Below are positions 33,328 to 43,059 of a stretch of 64,000 nucleotides of DNA, piece by piece. Each line of letters starts with the position of its first letter. Position 1 is the first letter of the stretch. This DNA is from Candidatus Bathyarchaeota archaeon (lineage in GTDB: Archaea; Thermoproteota; Bathyarchaeia; TCS64), in the NCBI GenBank assembly GCA_016783455.1, contig JADHWN010000009.1, positions 1 to 64,000 on the forward strand, written 5' to 3'. The notes beneath the pieces are model-generated. The model was not told the DNA's origin. It did not search any database and saw only the letters and a list, made by a program, of their open reading frames with translations. The translations under genes were made by a program, and so were the position numbers.

Positions 33328-34380
33328 TTAAGGCACGCCTGCCGAGGGTAACGAGTGGATCCTCGCGGAATCGACCAGAGCAATGATGTTCCTGTTGGGG
33401 GTCACCGGGGAGATGCCGCAACTAGGCGCCAGGATGTCCACCCCTGCCTCGATGGCCGCCCTGCACTCCTCCCGCACGTCTTCAGGCCCTTTGAGTAGCA
33501 GGGTCACCGTGGTGGAGATGTTGCCCGTTATCTTGGCCTTACCAGAAACCAGCCCCTTAGCCTGCCGGGCGTCCACCTTGTCGGAGATGCTGATGGAGTT
33601 GACCCCGGTCTCCGCCATGTCCCCGAGTATCGGGGTGCAGTTGCCGCAGATGTGAAGGAAAGAAGTCCCGCCGATTGCCTCAACTATCCTGGCGATGGCG
33701 GGCTTGACGATCCCTCGGAACATCCGGGGGCTGATGATGTCCGAGGAGGCGCTGGGGTCGGCGATGGAGATCACGTCGGCGCCAGCCTCCATGAGCGCCT
33801 TGCCGTAGATGGATCCGATCTCGGTGGCGAGCTGGATGAAACCCATGTATTTGTCAGGTTTCCGGATGAGGCCTTTGAGCATGGGCTCGATGCCGCTGAG
33901 GTGGCCTGCGAGGGTGAAGGGGCCCGTCATCCCGGCGACCACGGGGAGGGTGTCCCCCACCCGCTCCTTGAGGATGCTGATCGCCTCCAGTATAACGGGG
34001 ACCCGCTTCGCCATGAGGAGGTCCTCCGGGACCACGACCTCGTCAAAGTCCGTGTAGGGAGTACCTGTTATCTGGGGGATGCTGTCCCTCTTGCTCCCGA
34101 AGTCGGTGTAGCACCCCAGAGCCTCGGCCTCGATGCTGAGGCAGTAGGGGACTCCGGCGACCTCCAGGCCAGTGAGGTCATACGTGGATCTAGAGAGCTC
34201 CGCCATCTTCCCCGGGTCGCGGTGAGCCTCGGGCCAGTAGACCCTGATGGCCTCCATGCTCTCCACGGTGACTGTCTGGGAGCACCCCGAGCAGAAAGTG
34301 GGTATCCTATCGATTGGCCGGTCATTCAGCGCGTTGAAGAGCCGCTCCTTGGGGGTCATATCTGTCATAAGAGTACCCAA
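33328..34380 (-). CDS. UroD-fold methyltransferase 3 (MtaA/MtbA-like), first gene of the cluster
   Basis: A 350-aa protein closest of the three to classical MtaA/MtbA: FLHICGNCTPILGDMAETGV holds the His and first Cys, and LAPSCGISPVTPNRNI the last Cys. SISDKVDARQAK and GNISTTVTLLLKG are also family-like. The translation start may be MTDMTPKERL (34368). A TATA-like ctttaaaatg about 35 bases upstream probably drives the operon. This copy could work with a thiol acceptor such as CoM. Confidence 0.85.
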   Translation of the reverse strand: MGTLMTDMTPKERLFNALNDRPIDRIPTFCSGCSQTVTVESMEAIRVYWPEAHRDPGKMAELSRSTYDLTGLEVAGVPYCLSIEAEALGCYTDFGSKRDSIPQITGTPYTDFDEVVVPEDLLMAKRVPVILEAISILKERVGDTLPVVAGMTGPFTLAGHLSGIEPMLKGLIRKPDKYMGFIQLATEIGSIYGKALMEAGADVISIADPSASSDIISPRMFRGIVKPAIARIVEAIGGTSFLHICGNCTPILGDMAETGVNSISISDKVDARQAKGLVSGKAKITGNISTTVTLLLKGPEDVREECRAAIEAGVDILAPSCGISPVTPNRNIIALVDSARIHSLPSAGVP

Positions 34381-34480
34381 TCCGTCCTCGTAAATCGTAC
34401 ATGTGTTTCATTTTAAAGACCGATCATAGAGTGAAACCCCGCTAGGTCCTCGCGCGCGCAGTATGATCGAGCGAAACGAA

Positions 34481-35626
34481 TCATATGTACTGTAGTATGG
34501 ATCTTGGATGCTCGTTCTTCAGATCCAAGTAGTAACTGCAGAACCATCGGAGGATCACCAAGCCGATGATCCAGAAGGCTCCCGTCTCCCAGAGGTTGAG
34601 ATCGTAGAATCTGGGCTGGTCCATCCAGAAGGGGCGGATGCGATAGAGAATCAGGTGGGCGACGTAGAAGAACAACGGGGTCCTACCGAAGAGGAGAACG
34701 GTCTGGACTAGCCTGTTCTCAATGAACCTCGATTCTTGGAGGTGCAGCCCCAATGCCAGGAATATGAACATCTCCCCCAGGGTGAACAGGAGGAACGCAA
34801 GGCTCGGAGGGTACTTCGACACTGACAGCCAGGCCACGAGGGTGTCCCCGCTTCTTGGTACGAGGACTCCGAAGCCGTTCATCCACCTTACCGCAACGAA
34901 AAGGACCCAACTCAGTATCCCCGCAATCCCCAGGGAGACCTTGAGCCCGCGCATCCGCTCCTCTCCGAGGGAAGAGATTAACACCCCGAACACCCAGCCC
35001 AGCCCCATAACCCCGATCCAGGGGATAATTGGATAGAGGCCGCCGAATGGCCATTGCACGCGCATCGACGCCGGTTCGTGGAGGATGACCCTCAAGTAGA
35101 ATCCAATGCCTTGGTTTCGAATGAAATCAAGGTTGAGATAAGGATGGAAAAGAACGACAGCAAGTGAACCGACAAGGATCGCTGGTGTGGGCAGCCGCCT
35201 CAGCACACTCCAAAGTATGAAGCAGGCCCCGAAGCAAGCCATAACCCCGAAGTAGAGGGGACCCGTCCCGAAGGCAGGGCCCACGATGTAGATGGCCAGC
35301 AACCACATGATCATGCCCCTCGTCGCCAATCTCTTGCTGATGCTCCACTGATCCTCGCCTCTGTTGAGGCGCTTTAGAGTGGAGAGGGCCATTGAGGCAC
35401 CCGCTAGAAACATGAAGGCGGGGGCGCAGACGTGGGTGAGGAGCCTGAGGTAGAACTGGTTGACATCGACAACGTAGGGGAAGTAGCCCCTCAAGCCCTC
35501 GCCACCCATTTTGCCTGGGTTCCAGAAACCCGAGACGTGGTCCCAAGCCATGAAGACCATCACGATCCCCCTAGCGAAGTCTATGAAAGGGAGCCTTGAG
35601 GAATGGCTAGTTGTAGAGGAGGTCAT
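34481..35626 (-). CDS. DUF1624/HGSNAT-like membrane acyltransferase
   Basis: A 381-aa multi-pass membrane protein with about ten predicted segments. The start LPFIDFARGIVMVFMAWDHV is the DUF1624/heparan-glucosaminide acetyltransferase-like signature with a conserved Asp-His; HVCAPAFMFLAGASMALS is also typical. The family may transfer acyl groups across the membrane to sugars or glycans; the substrate is unknown. It is monocistronic, with CG tracts on both flanks. Confidence 0.75.
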   Translation of the reverse strand: MTSSTTSHSSRLPFIDFARGIVMVFMAWDHVSGFWNPGKMGGEGLRGYFPYVVDVNQFYLRLLTHVCAPAFMFLAGASMALSTLKRLNRGEDQWSISKRLATRGMIMWLLAIYIVGPAFGTGPLYFGVMACFGACFILWSVLRRLPTPAILVGSLAVVLFHPYLNLDFIRNQGIGFYLRVILHEPASMRVQWPFGGLYPIIPWIGVMGLGWVFGVLISSLGEERMRGLKVSLGIAGILSWVLFVAVRWMNGFGVLVPRSGDTLVAWLSVSKYPPSLAFLLFTLGEMFIFLALGLHLQESRFIENRLVQTVLLFGRTPLFFYVAHLILYRIRPFWMDQPRFYDLNLWETGAFWIIGLVILRWFCSYYLDLKNEHPRSILQYI

Positions 35627-35792
35627 TACTCTCCGCGAGGCTCAATAGTTTAGATAAGATTTGTCATAATCTTAACAGTCTAAAATTTATTACGCGCGCA
35701 TAAAAATGAAACAGTTCAACGTTTTAAAAGAATGTGTGTAGGCTGCTTCCTCCATTTTAAACGAAGGGAAGCCCTATCATATCCTGATCGCG

Positions 35793-36590
35793 TTGAGGCT
35801 AAGCATCACCACTGACATGTTCAACTACTCCTTCAGACCAGGATTCGAGAGGAAGTTTAGACTCTTCAAGGAAACGGGGTTTGACTACATTCACTGGTGC
35901 GACAACTGGAACGATGACAAGCTCTACTCCCGGGATGAGATGCACGGGATATACGGATTCATCGAGAATGCTGGGCTCAAGTGCCTCGATGTACACGGGA
36001 CAGCGACCAAGAGGATCGCCATCGATACCTTCGACGACGAGGCGCACAGGAAGTACATCAGCCTCCTAGAGAACCGGATAGAGTTCTGCCACCTCATAGG
36101 CGGAGACGCAGTGGTAGTTCATCCCCCAAGATACCACGCAAGCGACATCGAACGGCGCTTCTCACGATCATTGGACGTCATCGAAGCCGTCAAGGGCCTC
36201 TGCCAGGACCTAGGCGTCAACCTCGCAGTGGAAAACTGCCACAGGGATGATCACCTCCTCCTGGAGCGTTACTTCACCCTCTATGAACCCGAACTCGTGG
36301 GCTTCTGCTACGACTCGGGACACGCCAACATCCATGACAACCTCGACGACCTCCTCCAGTACAGGGATATAGTCACAGTCACGCACCTTCACGACAACAA
36401 GGGGAAAAAGGATGACCATCAGCCCCCCGGGTTCGGAACTGTAGACTGGGAAAGGGTCATCGAGTGGCTGGATGGCCTCGGGAAACCGCTTAACTTCGAG
36501 GTTACCCACAACCCATTGCTCTTCTTGGGCTCCATGAAGGGATTCCTGAAGCGAACATGGGAGTCGATAGAGTCCCTGAAAGTAGTATAG
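35793..36590 (+). CDS. Sugar phosphate isomerase/epimerase (AP-endonuclease-2 TIM barrel)
   Basis: A 265-aa TIM barrel starting at TTG (MRLSITTDMFNYSF). Metal-site residues are visible in AVENCHRDD, FCYDSGHANIHDN, THLHDNKGKKDDH and the closing NFEV. DGxGH-type ends and the GFGTVDW loop are usual for xylose-isomerase-like proteins. The substrate is unknown. CG tract and TATA-like sequence lie upstream. Confidence 0.8.
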   Translation: MRLSITTDMFNYSFRPGFERKFRLFKETGFDYIHWCDNWNDDKLYSRDEMHGIYGFIENAGLKCLDVHGTATKRIAIDTFDDEAHRKYISLLENRIEFCHLIGGDAVVVHPPRYHASDIERRFSRSLDVIEAVKGLCQDLGVNLAVENCHRDDHLLLERYFTLYEPELVGFCYDSGHANIHDNLDDLLQYRDIVTVTHLHDNKGKKDDHQPPGFGTVDWERVIEWLDGLGKPLNFEVTHNPLLFLGSMKGFLKRTWESIESLKVV

Positions 36591-36841
36591 GTTCGCCATC
36601 CCAGTAGGTTTTAATGGGTTTTGGATAGAAACAAGAAGTGGGACAGGTACACGAGCTGGAGTTACCTAGAGTTGGGCACCGATTACCTTGACTCTCACGC
36701 GTGATCTGAGGGTGGCTCTCCTTCCAGAACTTCCCAGTGAACTCGTTGTACTCCTCGAACCCGCGTTGATTCTAGTTAACTTAAAGGATAAGTAAACCTG
36801 CCCAGAACGTTTATTATTTCGTCCCGTTGTAATGCGCTGTA

Positions 36842-37067
36842 ATGTCCTTCGACGTAGACAAACAGAACTTCGAGAACATGGTTCACTACAACTCCAAAGC
36901 TTAGGTTTATTCAGAGAGGATGGGACCCCTATCAAGTCCTAACCCTACCAGAGAGGCAACGCCTAATCAAAGAAGGGATCCTGAAAAACGGAAGCAGGAA
37001 CGACGACATAATACTGTCAGAAAAAGCAATGGAGCTCCTAAACGATATCTACAAGAATCCGCTCTAG
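36842..37067 (+). pseudogene. Frameshifted small helix-turn-helix-like protein
   Basis: Frame one reads MSFDVDKQNFENMVHYNSKA-stop; a second frame continues LRFIQRGWDPYQVLTLPERQ and ends LLNDIYKNPL. Joined, it aligns gap-free with the 75-aa protein at 43496 (HEKELRRIQKGTSASKVFNL). Two bases appear to be missing around aaagcttagg. The 36591-36841 stretch and the DNA after 37067 show only CG-like tracts. Confidence 0.5.
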
Positions 37068-37186
37068 ACGCGCACGCAGACCGCCAAACATGATAAAGTT
37101 AGGACGTTGAAACTAAAGACTCGCGTGCGTGAATGGTCCCATTATCACTATTAGGTGCACCACTTATTTCGTGCATTGATTAGGAT

Positions 37187-39238
37187 TTAGCGGTAGTCTA
37201 TCAACCCCATCTCACGCAGATCCTCAGCGAAGTGGAGGACGTACTCGACGCTGGTCTCCTTGAACTCGAAGGACACGATGTCCCGGATATCCAGAAGGCT
37301 ACGTTCCCCGTCTACCAGATTCAGTATCTCAAAAGCATCCCCGCCGAGTCGCGTCATGGGAGAACCGAAATACTCGCTGTACCAGTCTGCCCTCTCATCC
37401 CCGAGCTCCTCCCTTATGTTCTCCAGCGCGCTGCTCAGGGGCCCGTCAGACAGGCATCTCGGCACCAGGGACTCGGCCTTCACGTAGGGCTCGCTGGGCT
37501 CGTATGGCTTCTCCTCAAGTCCATACTGCTCCAGCAGCAGACGATAGAACGAGTCAATCCTCTCCATCTCCCTCCCCGCCTGCCCAAGAAGGGTCCCAGC
37601 CATTCCCTCAATGAGCCTGCCCGCCTCATCCCCACCGAGCTCTTTGACCTCGCGGACGTTCGCCGCCTCGACCTCAGCGTGGAGACTCGGGTACCGCCTC
37701 ACGTTCCAGTAGGCCTCCGCAAGGCCCTCAGTGGACGCCTTCTCCTGCAGAAGCTTCAGGGACCTCCCCGTGACCTCAGCCATCCTGACGTGGGCCTGGC
37801 TCACCACCTTCCTCGCTATCCTCAGTCCCTCCTCGTCCCCCGCGTTAGCTAGGAACAGCGTCCCCGCCTCCGCCAAACTTGTGATCCTCTTCAGCTCCGT
37901 GGGGTCACACGTATCGGTGGTATCCTCGCTGGTGTGGTGGAAGACGTTGCTGTGCCCCAGCATCACCGACGGCACCGAGAACGCTGAGTAGTCGAAGAGG
38001 ACGTGGTCGGAGCCCCCCGAGAAGTGGGTAACCCTGTAGTTGAACCTGTACCTGCTCCCCCGGGGACTATAGAACACATCCCCCTCCAGCCAGGGCAGCA
38101 GGTCCGCCAAGACCTCGTTGATATACCCCGGCACCGAGTACGGCGAACAAGTAAGGTTGAAGTTGGCCTTGCAGAGCCCATAGTCCTCGCCGATCATGTC
38201 GAGGTTGATCCCCGCGATGCCCCGCTCCCCGATATCCGGATACCGCGACAGGTACGCCGCCGCCCCATGCAACTCAGGCAGGAACAGGAACCGTATGGTC
38301 CTCCTCGGAGGCTCCATGACGCCCATCTCCACCATGGAGGCGATGTTCCTGATGATCTCCACCATCCCCGCGCAGCCAGACGCGTTATCGTTCGCCCCGG
38401 GCTTGTAGTGGTCCAGGTGGCCCATCAGTATCACCTCCTGCTTCGGGTGCTCCGAACCTGGGAACCAGGCGTCGATGGTTGGCATCTCCCCCTCGATAAG
38501 CTCAGCGTCCACCCACGCCCTCATCCGCACCGTCTTCCCATCCCGGAAGTAGGACTCCAATTCCCGCGTCTGCTTCAGGGAGAGAGCGAAGCCGAACCCC
38601 GCATCCTTCACCTCCTCCTTCTTAGGCAGCAGCCTGCTCACCTCCACGAGGTCAGGGTAATCCAGCCTATCCGCCCTACCCGTAGGCCCCACGATGATCC
38701 CAGTCGCGCCCCGTTTGATCACCGCCTCCCTGTGCACCTTAGTCCCGTTCCCACCCACGGCGAAGACGAGCTTCCCATTGACGTCAACACCCTCGTAGTC
38801 CTCGTCCTTCTTGCCCCCGCCGACGAAGACCACCTCGGACTCCGCCTCACCCCCCTTGGAGTAGGGCATCAGACTCACCGCCATATCCGAGAACCGGGCC
38901 AGAAGCCTCTCCTCGGGCTCCAGGAGCCAGAGCTCCGCCTCTTTTACCCTCCATCCAATGGGGGCAAGCCATCCCAGGTACTTCTTCTCGCCGTCAGTCG
39001 CGAACTTCTCGATCTTCACTTCGAGGCCCTTCACCTTCCCGAGCTCCTCCGCCAGCCACTCGACACAGCGGTTGTAGCCCGAGCCCACTCCTCCCCCTCG
39101 GATACGGTGGAACCTGGAGATCTTGGAGACAGTGTCCCAAGTCCGCTCACCCGAGACTTCGCTCTCGATCCTCCTCAGCAGCTTCCCACCCACGAGGAAC
39201 CTCCCATAGTCCTTGGAAGGAGACCACATAACAGACAT
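37187..39238 (-). CDS. M28-family metallopeptidase with PA-type insert
   Basis: About 683 aa if started at MSVMWSPSKDYGRFLVGGKL; the track ORF adds 17 residues. An N-terminal part has a PA-like domain (GVDVNGKLVFAVGGN, KRGATGIIVGP). The peptidase core has GHLDHYKPGANDNASG (Zn His and Asp), FLPELHGAA (catalytic Glu), NLDMIGED and FSGGSDHVLFDYSAF with FHHTSEDTTDTCDP. A C-terminal extension ends in a winged-helix-like segment. It is a cytosolic aminopeptidase by prediction; no signal peptide is seen. Confidence 0.85.
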   Translation of the reverse strand: MSVMWSPSKDYGRFLVGGKLLRRIESEVSGERTWDTVSKISRFHRIRGGGVGSGYNRCVEWLAEELGKVKGLEVKIEKFATDGEKKYLGWLAPIGWRVKEAELWLLEPEERLLARFSDMAVSLMPYSKGGEAESEVVFVGGGKKDEDYEGVDVNGKLVFAVGGNGTKVHREAVIKRGATGIIVGPTGRADRLDYPDLVEVSRLLPKKEEVKDAGFGFALSLKQTRELESYFRDGKTVRMRAWVDAELIEGEMPTIDAWFPGSEHPKQEVILMGHLDHYKPGANDNASGCAGMVEIIRNIASMVEMGVMEPPRRTIRFLFLPELHGAAAYLSRYPDIGERGIAGINLDMIGEDYGLCKANFNLTCSPYSVPGYINEVLADLLPWLEGDVFYSPRGSRYRFNYRVTHFSGGSDHVLFDYSAFSVPSVMLGHSNVFHHTSEDTTDTCDPTELKRITSLAEAGTLFLANAGDEEGLRIARKVVSQAHVRMAEVTGRSLKLLQEKASTEGLAEAYWNVRRYPSLHAEVEAANVREVKELGGDEAGRLIEGMAGTLLGQAGREMERIDSFYRLLLEQYGLEEKPYEPSEPYVKAESLVPRCLSDGPLSSALENIREELGDERADWYSEYFGSPMTRLGGDAFEILNLVDGERSLLDIRDIVSFEFKETSVEYVLHFAEDLREMGLIDYR

Positions 39239-39345
39239 ATTTGGACTAGCGACCCTTCTTGACTTAACCCTTCCCCCGCGCGCACGCACGCACAGTTATA
39301 GAGCACTTCTTACCGTTCGCGCGCGAGGGGTTGATATTATAGATG

Positions 39346-40335
39346 TTAATCAGAGGATGTAAATTTTCGAATGAGATCGACCTCATCCTGTCTGTATGGC
39401 GTCCCATCTTTATGGAATATCTCATGGAACCATGTCTCAGGTTCAGGTGATCTCTTCTCTGAACGCCACGGATACTTGGTCTGGGTCTTCCCGTCGACAA
39501 GCCCCCAGTTTATGCACCCCACGTTCTCCCGTTTGAACACAGGGAGGCATGTCTCGAACAGACTCCCTCTGGTCCTCGCCATGTATTCAGTGCATATCAT
39601 GGGTCGTCCGTGCATTCTGAGTCGATATATCTGCTCCTCGAGGTTCTCTGCATCGTTGTAGTTGTGGAACGTGACGATATCAGAGTTAGAGAGCTGGAAA
39701 TCGTTGAGCACATCGTTGTCAAACCAGACTCCCACTGATATCGGTTGGGAAGGCTCAGCTTCCCTTGTCCACCTGAAAATTTCTTTGAGTAGTCCGAGTG
39801 ATTTCCGTCCCAGATCTCCTCCACCGGGCTCGTTATACAGGTCCCACATGAGGACCCGGTCGTCATCCCCAAAGGAGTTCAAAATATCTTTCACGTACTC
39901 CTCGAGCTGCCCCCAGGTAGATGGATCAAGCACCTTATTTGCCCCAGGACTCTGGACCCAACCAGAGTTGTGCACACCGGGCTTGGGCTCGGGTTGCTTC
40001 CCGGGTAGGAAATCCGGGTTCCAGACGTCATCGAAGAAGACGAACATCGGCTTGATACCCTTACTGGATGCGATCTCCAGGAAACGGTCAACTCGTTCAA
40101 AGAACCCTGTTGAATCGTTCTCCCACACAAGGTCATGCAAGTAGACCCTGGCCGTGTTAAAACCCAGACCACTGGCCCAGCCAAGCTCGCGTTCAATAGT
40201 CAAAGGATCGAAAGTATCAGCCTGCCACATCTCTAGCTGGTTGATGGCAGTGCTAGGGATGAAGTTACACCCTACAAGCCACCTATGCCCTTTATACCAC
40301 TCCCAAGCCCTCTCCTCGCTCCATCGATCTGTCAT
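39346..40335 (-). CDS. GH5-like glycoside hydrolase (cellulase superfamily)
   Basis: A 329-aa TIM barrel of clan GH-A. NTARVYLHDLVWE begins the barrel; the acid/base is in WDLYNEPGGGD and the nucleophile in ICTEYMARTRG, followed by INWGLVDGKTQT. No secretion signal. It could trim beta-glucosidic or mannosidic oligosaccharides; the substrate is not readable. CG tracts lie at both ends. Confidence 0.8.
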   Translation of the reverse strand: MTDRWSEERAWEWYKGHRWLVGCNFIPSTAINQLEMWQADTFDPLTIERELGWASGLGFNTARVYLHDLVWENDSTGFFERVDRFLEIASSKGIKPMFVFFDDVWNPDFLPGKQPEPKPGVHNSGWVQSPGANKVLDPSTWGQLEEYVKDILNSFGDDDRVLMWDLYNEPGGGDLGRKSLGLLKEIFRWTREAEPSQPISVGVWFDNDVLNDFQLSNSDIVTFHNYNDAENLEEQIYRLRMHGRPMICTEYMARTRGSLFETCLPVFKRENVGCINWGLVDGKTQTKYPWRSEKRSPEPETWFHEIFHKDGTPYRQDEVDLIRKFTSSD

Positions 40336-40507
40336 GGTTAGTGGATAACCGGAGCGACGATAAAGGATTTCAGGTATCGCGCGCGCTTAAGAAACTCCAT
40401 TTTCATATTGTAGTCGTTCCTGAGTTTCAGATGCCCGAAATATGTCCACGGGGCGTCAACATGCACCCATGCCTTATATTTCAATAAAATATGATTATGC
40501 GATAATC

Positions 40508-41545
40508 ATGTCTCTAGTAGGTGGAACCCCATTCTGGTTAAAGATTGAAGCCGCCAAGTACGCCCACAAGATCATCAACGAGCGATGCGCGGTCAAACCC
40601 GGCGAGGAGGTACTCATCCTCACGGACACCAAAACAGAGCTTGAGATGTCCATGAGCCTCGCGCAGGCAGCCGCAGCAGCGGGCGCTCGATGGAACCTGC
40701 TTGTTCAAGACTCCTGGATGGATGAATCCAGCCCCAGGATCCTGACGGACATAGCCAAGAAAGCACTTCTGGCAACCGACCTGTTCATCGACGTAGGATA
40801 CTCCCTATACCCGGATGTCCCACCTGAGTACACTCAGATGATGGAGGACAAGAAGACACGTCGGATGACCCTGGAGTGCAGGACCCTGAGAAGCATGATC
40901 GGAGGAGGCACCGATTGCGACCCAAAGGTCTTCCACGACATCGGGGAGAGGATCAGACCCTACGTGGAGGAGGGAGAAGGAGAAGTCCACTGCACCAGCA
41001 AGCTGGGCACCGACCTGAGATGTAACGTCAAAGGCGCCAGGAACATCAACTACACAGGGATGGCGGACAAGCCCGGCACATCGGGCTGCACGCCCGACGG
41101 GGAGTTCGAGATCTACCCCGTCCTGGGCTCCGCCAACGGCGTCATAGTCGCGGATGGACCCATGAACCATGTCAGGGAGAGCACAGGAGTCTACGGCAAC
41201 TACCCGTGGGACTCCGTCAACAAGCCGTTGAAGCTGATCGTAGAGGAAGGCAAGTACGTGGAGGCCATCGGAGAGGGCGGTGACGCGGACAAGTTCCGCT
41301 GGCTCATCGAGAACATCCCCAACGCAGATAACTTCGGGGAGTTCGCCCTCGGCACTAATCCTCTTTGCCGTGAGACAGGAGAATTCTCGGAGGAGAAGAA
41401 GCGTCTCGGAAACGTTCATGTGGCCTATGGCAGGGGCTGCACTCCCGCTGTTCCCTGTAACATTCACCTAGACATCGTTCTGAGAAAGCCAAGGGTGGAG
41501 ATCGATGGAGTGCCGATCATCGACAAGGGGAAACTCCTCATCTAA
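40508..41545 (+). CDS. M29-type aminopeptidase / NicX-like metalloenzyme
   Basis: 345 aa from MSLVGGTPFWLKIEAAKYAH; the first 22 residues of the track ORF cover the promoter (aaaatatgatt about 25 bases upstream). The protein matches the thermophilic metallopeptidase M29/2,5-dihydroxypyridine dioxygenase fold: CAVKPGEEVLILTDT, TSKLGTDLRCNVKGA, DGEFEIYPVLGSANG, EFALGTNPLCR and the terminal HVAYGRGC with HLDIVL. Peptidase and ring-cleavage members cannot be separated by eye. Confidence 0.75.
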   Translation: MSLVGGTPFWLKIEAAKYAHKIINERCAVKPGEEVLILTDTKTELEMSMSLAQAAAAAGARWNLLVQDSWMDESSPRILTDIAKKALLATDLFIDVGYSLYPDVPPEYTQMMEDKKTRRMTLECRTLRSMIGGGTDCDPKVFHDIGERIRPYVEEGEGEVHCTSKLGTDLRCNVKGARNINYTGMADKPGTSGCTPDGEFEIYPVLGSANGVIVADGPMNHVRESTGVYGNYPWDSVNKPLKLIVEEGKYVEAIGEGGDADKFRWLIENIPNADNFGEFALGTNPLCRETGEFSEEKKRLGNVHVAYGRGCTPAVPCNIHLDIVLRKPRVEIDGVPIIDKGKLLI

Positions 41546-41590
41546 ATTGCGCGCACACGGTGGGGGGTTTACGATTTTACCCCAAACATA

Positions 41591-42430
41591 CTAGTAGTGG
41601 GGCCGAGTCTCCCCCACTACCTTCAGGAACCGGGACCTGTACTCTTCGGAGCCGCCAATCGCCTCAGAGATATCATCGTACTCTTGCTTCAGGTCATCGG
41701 TCGTTGGGACTGGCCTGGGTGGATTATTGACGCCCAGCTCGTTTTTCATATAATCAAATATCGCGGGATTTCCCATTGCGGGACGCCCCATCATCACTCC
41801 ACCGACACCCATCTCCACTAGCGATTGAACCATCTCCGGAGTCTCAATCCCCCCGTTGGCGATAACAGGGATCCCCCTCGCAGCCTCAACGCACTCCGGG
41901 TAGACAGAGTTATCCTCCTTCTCATCCGAGCTCTGAGCCGCATGCTTGGCGTGGACCACGAAGAAGTCCGGGTCAACCCCTCCCAGGTTATTGAGGTAGA
42001 GCCTATTGTCCTTCTCGTACTGGTTCAACCCAAGCCTGATCTTGACGGAGACGGGGTGCCCGTGGTCCCTTATCGTCGACACAAGCCTCGCGGTCTTCTC
42101 GGCCCTCTTGACCATGGCGGCACCCTTACCCTGCCTGATGACGTCCTTGCTGGGGCAGCTCAGGTTCAGGTTGAACCCCATGAAGCCATCAAATGGCTTG
42201 AAACTCGACAGAAAACGGTCAAGCCTACCCTCGTTGCCGGACAAGACCTGAATCTGAACAGGGGTGGCGTCCCTTGGCTCTATCTTCTCAAGCGACACCC
42301 TGTTCCTCCTCAGGAAGCTCTCCACGTGGGCCATCTCGGTGAAAGTCAGGTCTGCGCCGTGGCTATAGCACAGGGTACGGAACACGCTATCCGAGTAACG
42401 TTCCAGCGATGCGAGCATGAACCTGAACAA
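41591..42430 (-). CDS. dus: tRNA-dihydrouridine synthase family protein
   Basis: A 279-aa Dus-family FMN TIM barrel. The N-terminus LASLERYSDSVFRTLCYSHG replaces the usual AGVTDLPFR; FNLNLSCPSKDVIRQGKGAA contains the catalytic Cys; PVSVKIRLG, FVVHAKHA, PVIANGGIETPE and GVMMGRPAMGNP are standard. It reduces uridine in tRNA. It is convergent with the M29-like gene; an imperfect hairpin (ggggtttacgattttacccc) lies between the two stops. Confidence 0.85.
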   Translation of the reverse strand: MFRFMLASLERYSDSVFRTLCYSHGADLTFTEMAHVESFLRRNRVSLEKIEPRDATPVQIQVLSGNEGRLDRFLSSFKPFDGFMGFNLNLSCPSKDVIRQGKGAAMVKRAEKTARLVSTIRDHGHPVSVKIRLGLNQYEKDNRLYLNNLGGVDPDFFVVHAKHAAQSSDEKEDNSVYPECVEAARGIPVIANGGIETPEMVQSLVEMGVGGVMMGRPAMGNPAIFDYMKNELGVNNPPRPVPTTDDLKQEYDDISEAIGGSEEYRSRFLKVVGETRPHY

Positions 42431-42789
42431 GGCGTGAGATAGAACGATTTGATGAATAAAAGGATGGGTAAAAGAACCTCGTCCCAGCTACCCGAGATCC
42501 GCTCGAAGCGCGCGCGCCTTTAAAACATAATGCACACGCTACATTTAGCCGCGCTTGCGTGTGAATGATTCGAAGGATCGGCAACGAAACTCTACATCAA
42601 TTACATCCAAATTAGTCCCGTAGAAATAAACAAGAATACGTGGTGAATCTACCTTTTCTCACATGTAGATCCTTACAATTAATACATCGCACCAAAATAT
42701 TCCGTACCACACTCAAGGTTCAGTAGTGTAAGGAACACCCATCTTCATACAATACACTCGCGAAGTATGGTTGCCAGGTGACGAACACT
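42431..42789. other. No recognisable gene
   Basis: AT-richer spacer upstream of dus with a CG tract at 42508-42517. I see no RNA gene, repeat or credible ORF in it. Confidence 0.5.
42508..42517. repeat. Alternating CG tract upstream of dus
   Basis: gcgcgcgcgc, 78 bases before the dus start, an example of the boundary tracts. Confidence 0.65.
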
Positions 42790-42993
42790 CTAGGGAGAGC
42801 GCGCACGTTGAGATCTTTCATCCTCATCCAGCTGAGTACATCTTGGGCACGGCGGAATGTGAAGAGGCCTGTCGGGGAATATCATCAGGATCTCCTTACC
42901 TCTTCGAGGATAGTCAGGGCAATCTGTTTTCCAGTGATAGTACTCCTCTTGATCAGGTTGTCTCCTATGAAGTCTTTTCACATATTCAGCCAT
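42790..42993 (-). CDS. Small protein with Cys pairs
   Basis: A 67-aa protein: MAEYVKRLHRRQPDQEEYYH, then a Cys in KTDCPDYP and a pair in CPRC. The spacing could bind a metal, but no family is recognised. The start follows a purine-rich gtgagcgag. The last codons (SQRARSP) pass through a CG tract exactly as the ends of HyuB and of the acyl-CoA synthetase do, which supports it as a true gene. The plus-strand ORF at 42771 is its shadow. Confidence 0.5.
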   Translation of the reverse strand: MAEYVKRLHRRQPDQEEYYHWKTDCPDYPRRGKEILMIFPDRPLHIPPCPRCTQLDEDERSQRARSP

Positions 42994-43059
42994 TACTCGC
43001 TCACGTCTACTTCATCTAACCCAAGCTTAATAGCTCTTATCCGATTGACGCGGTGAAAA

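Noticed and set aside
38003-39262. 419-aa plus-strand ORF opposite the M28 peptidase
   Set aside because: Antisense shadow of a gene with clear zinc and catalytic motifs.
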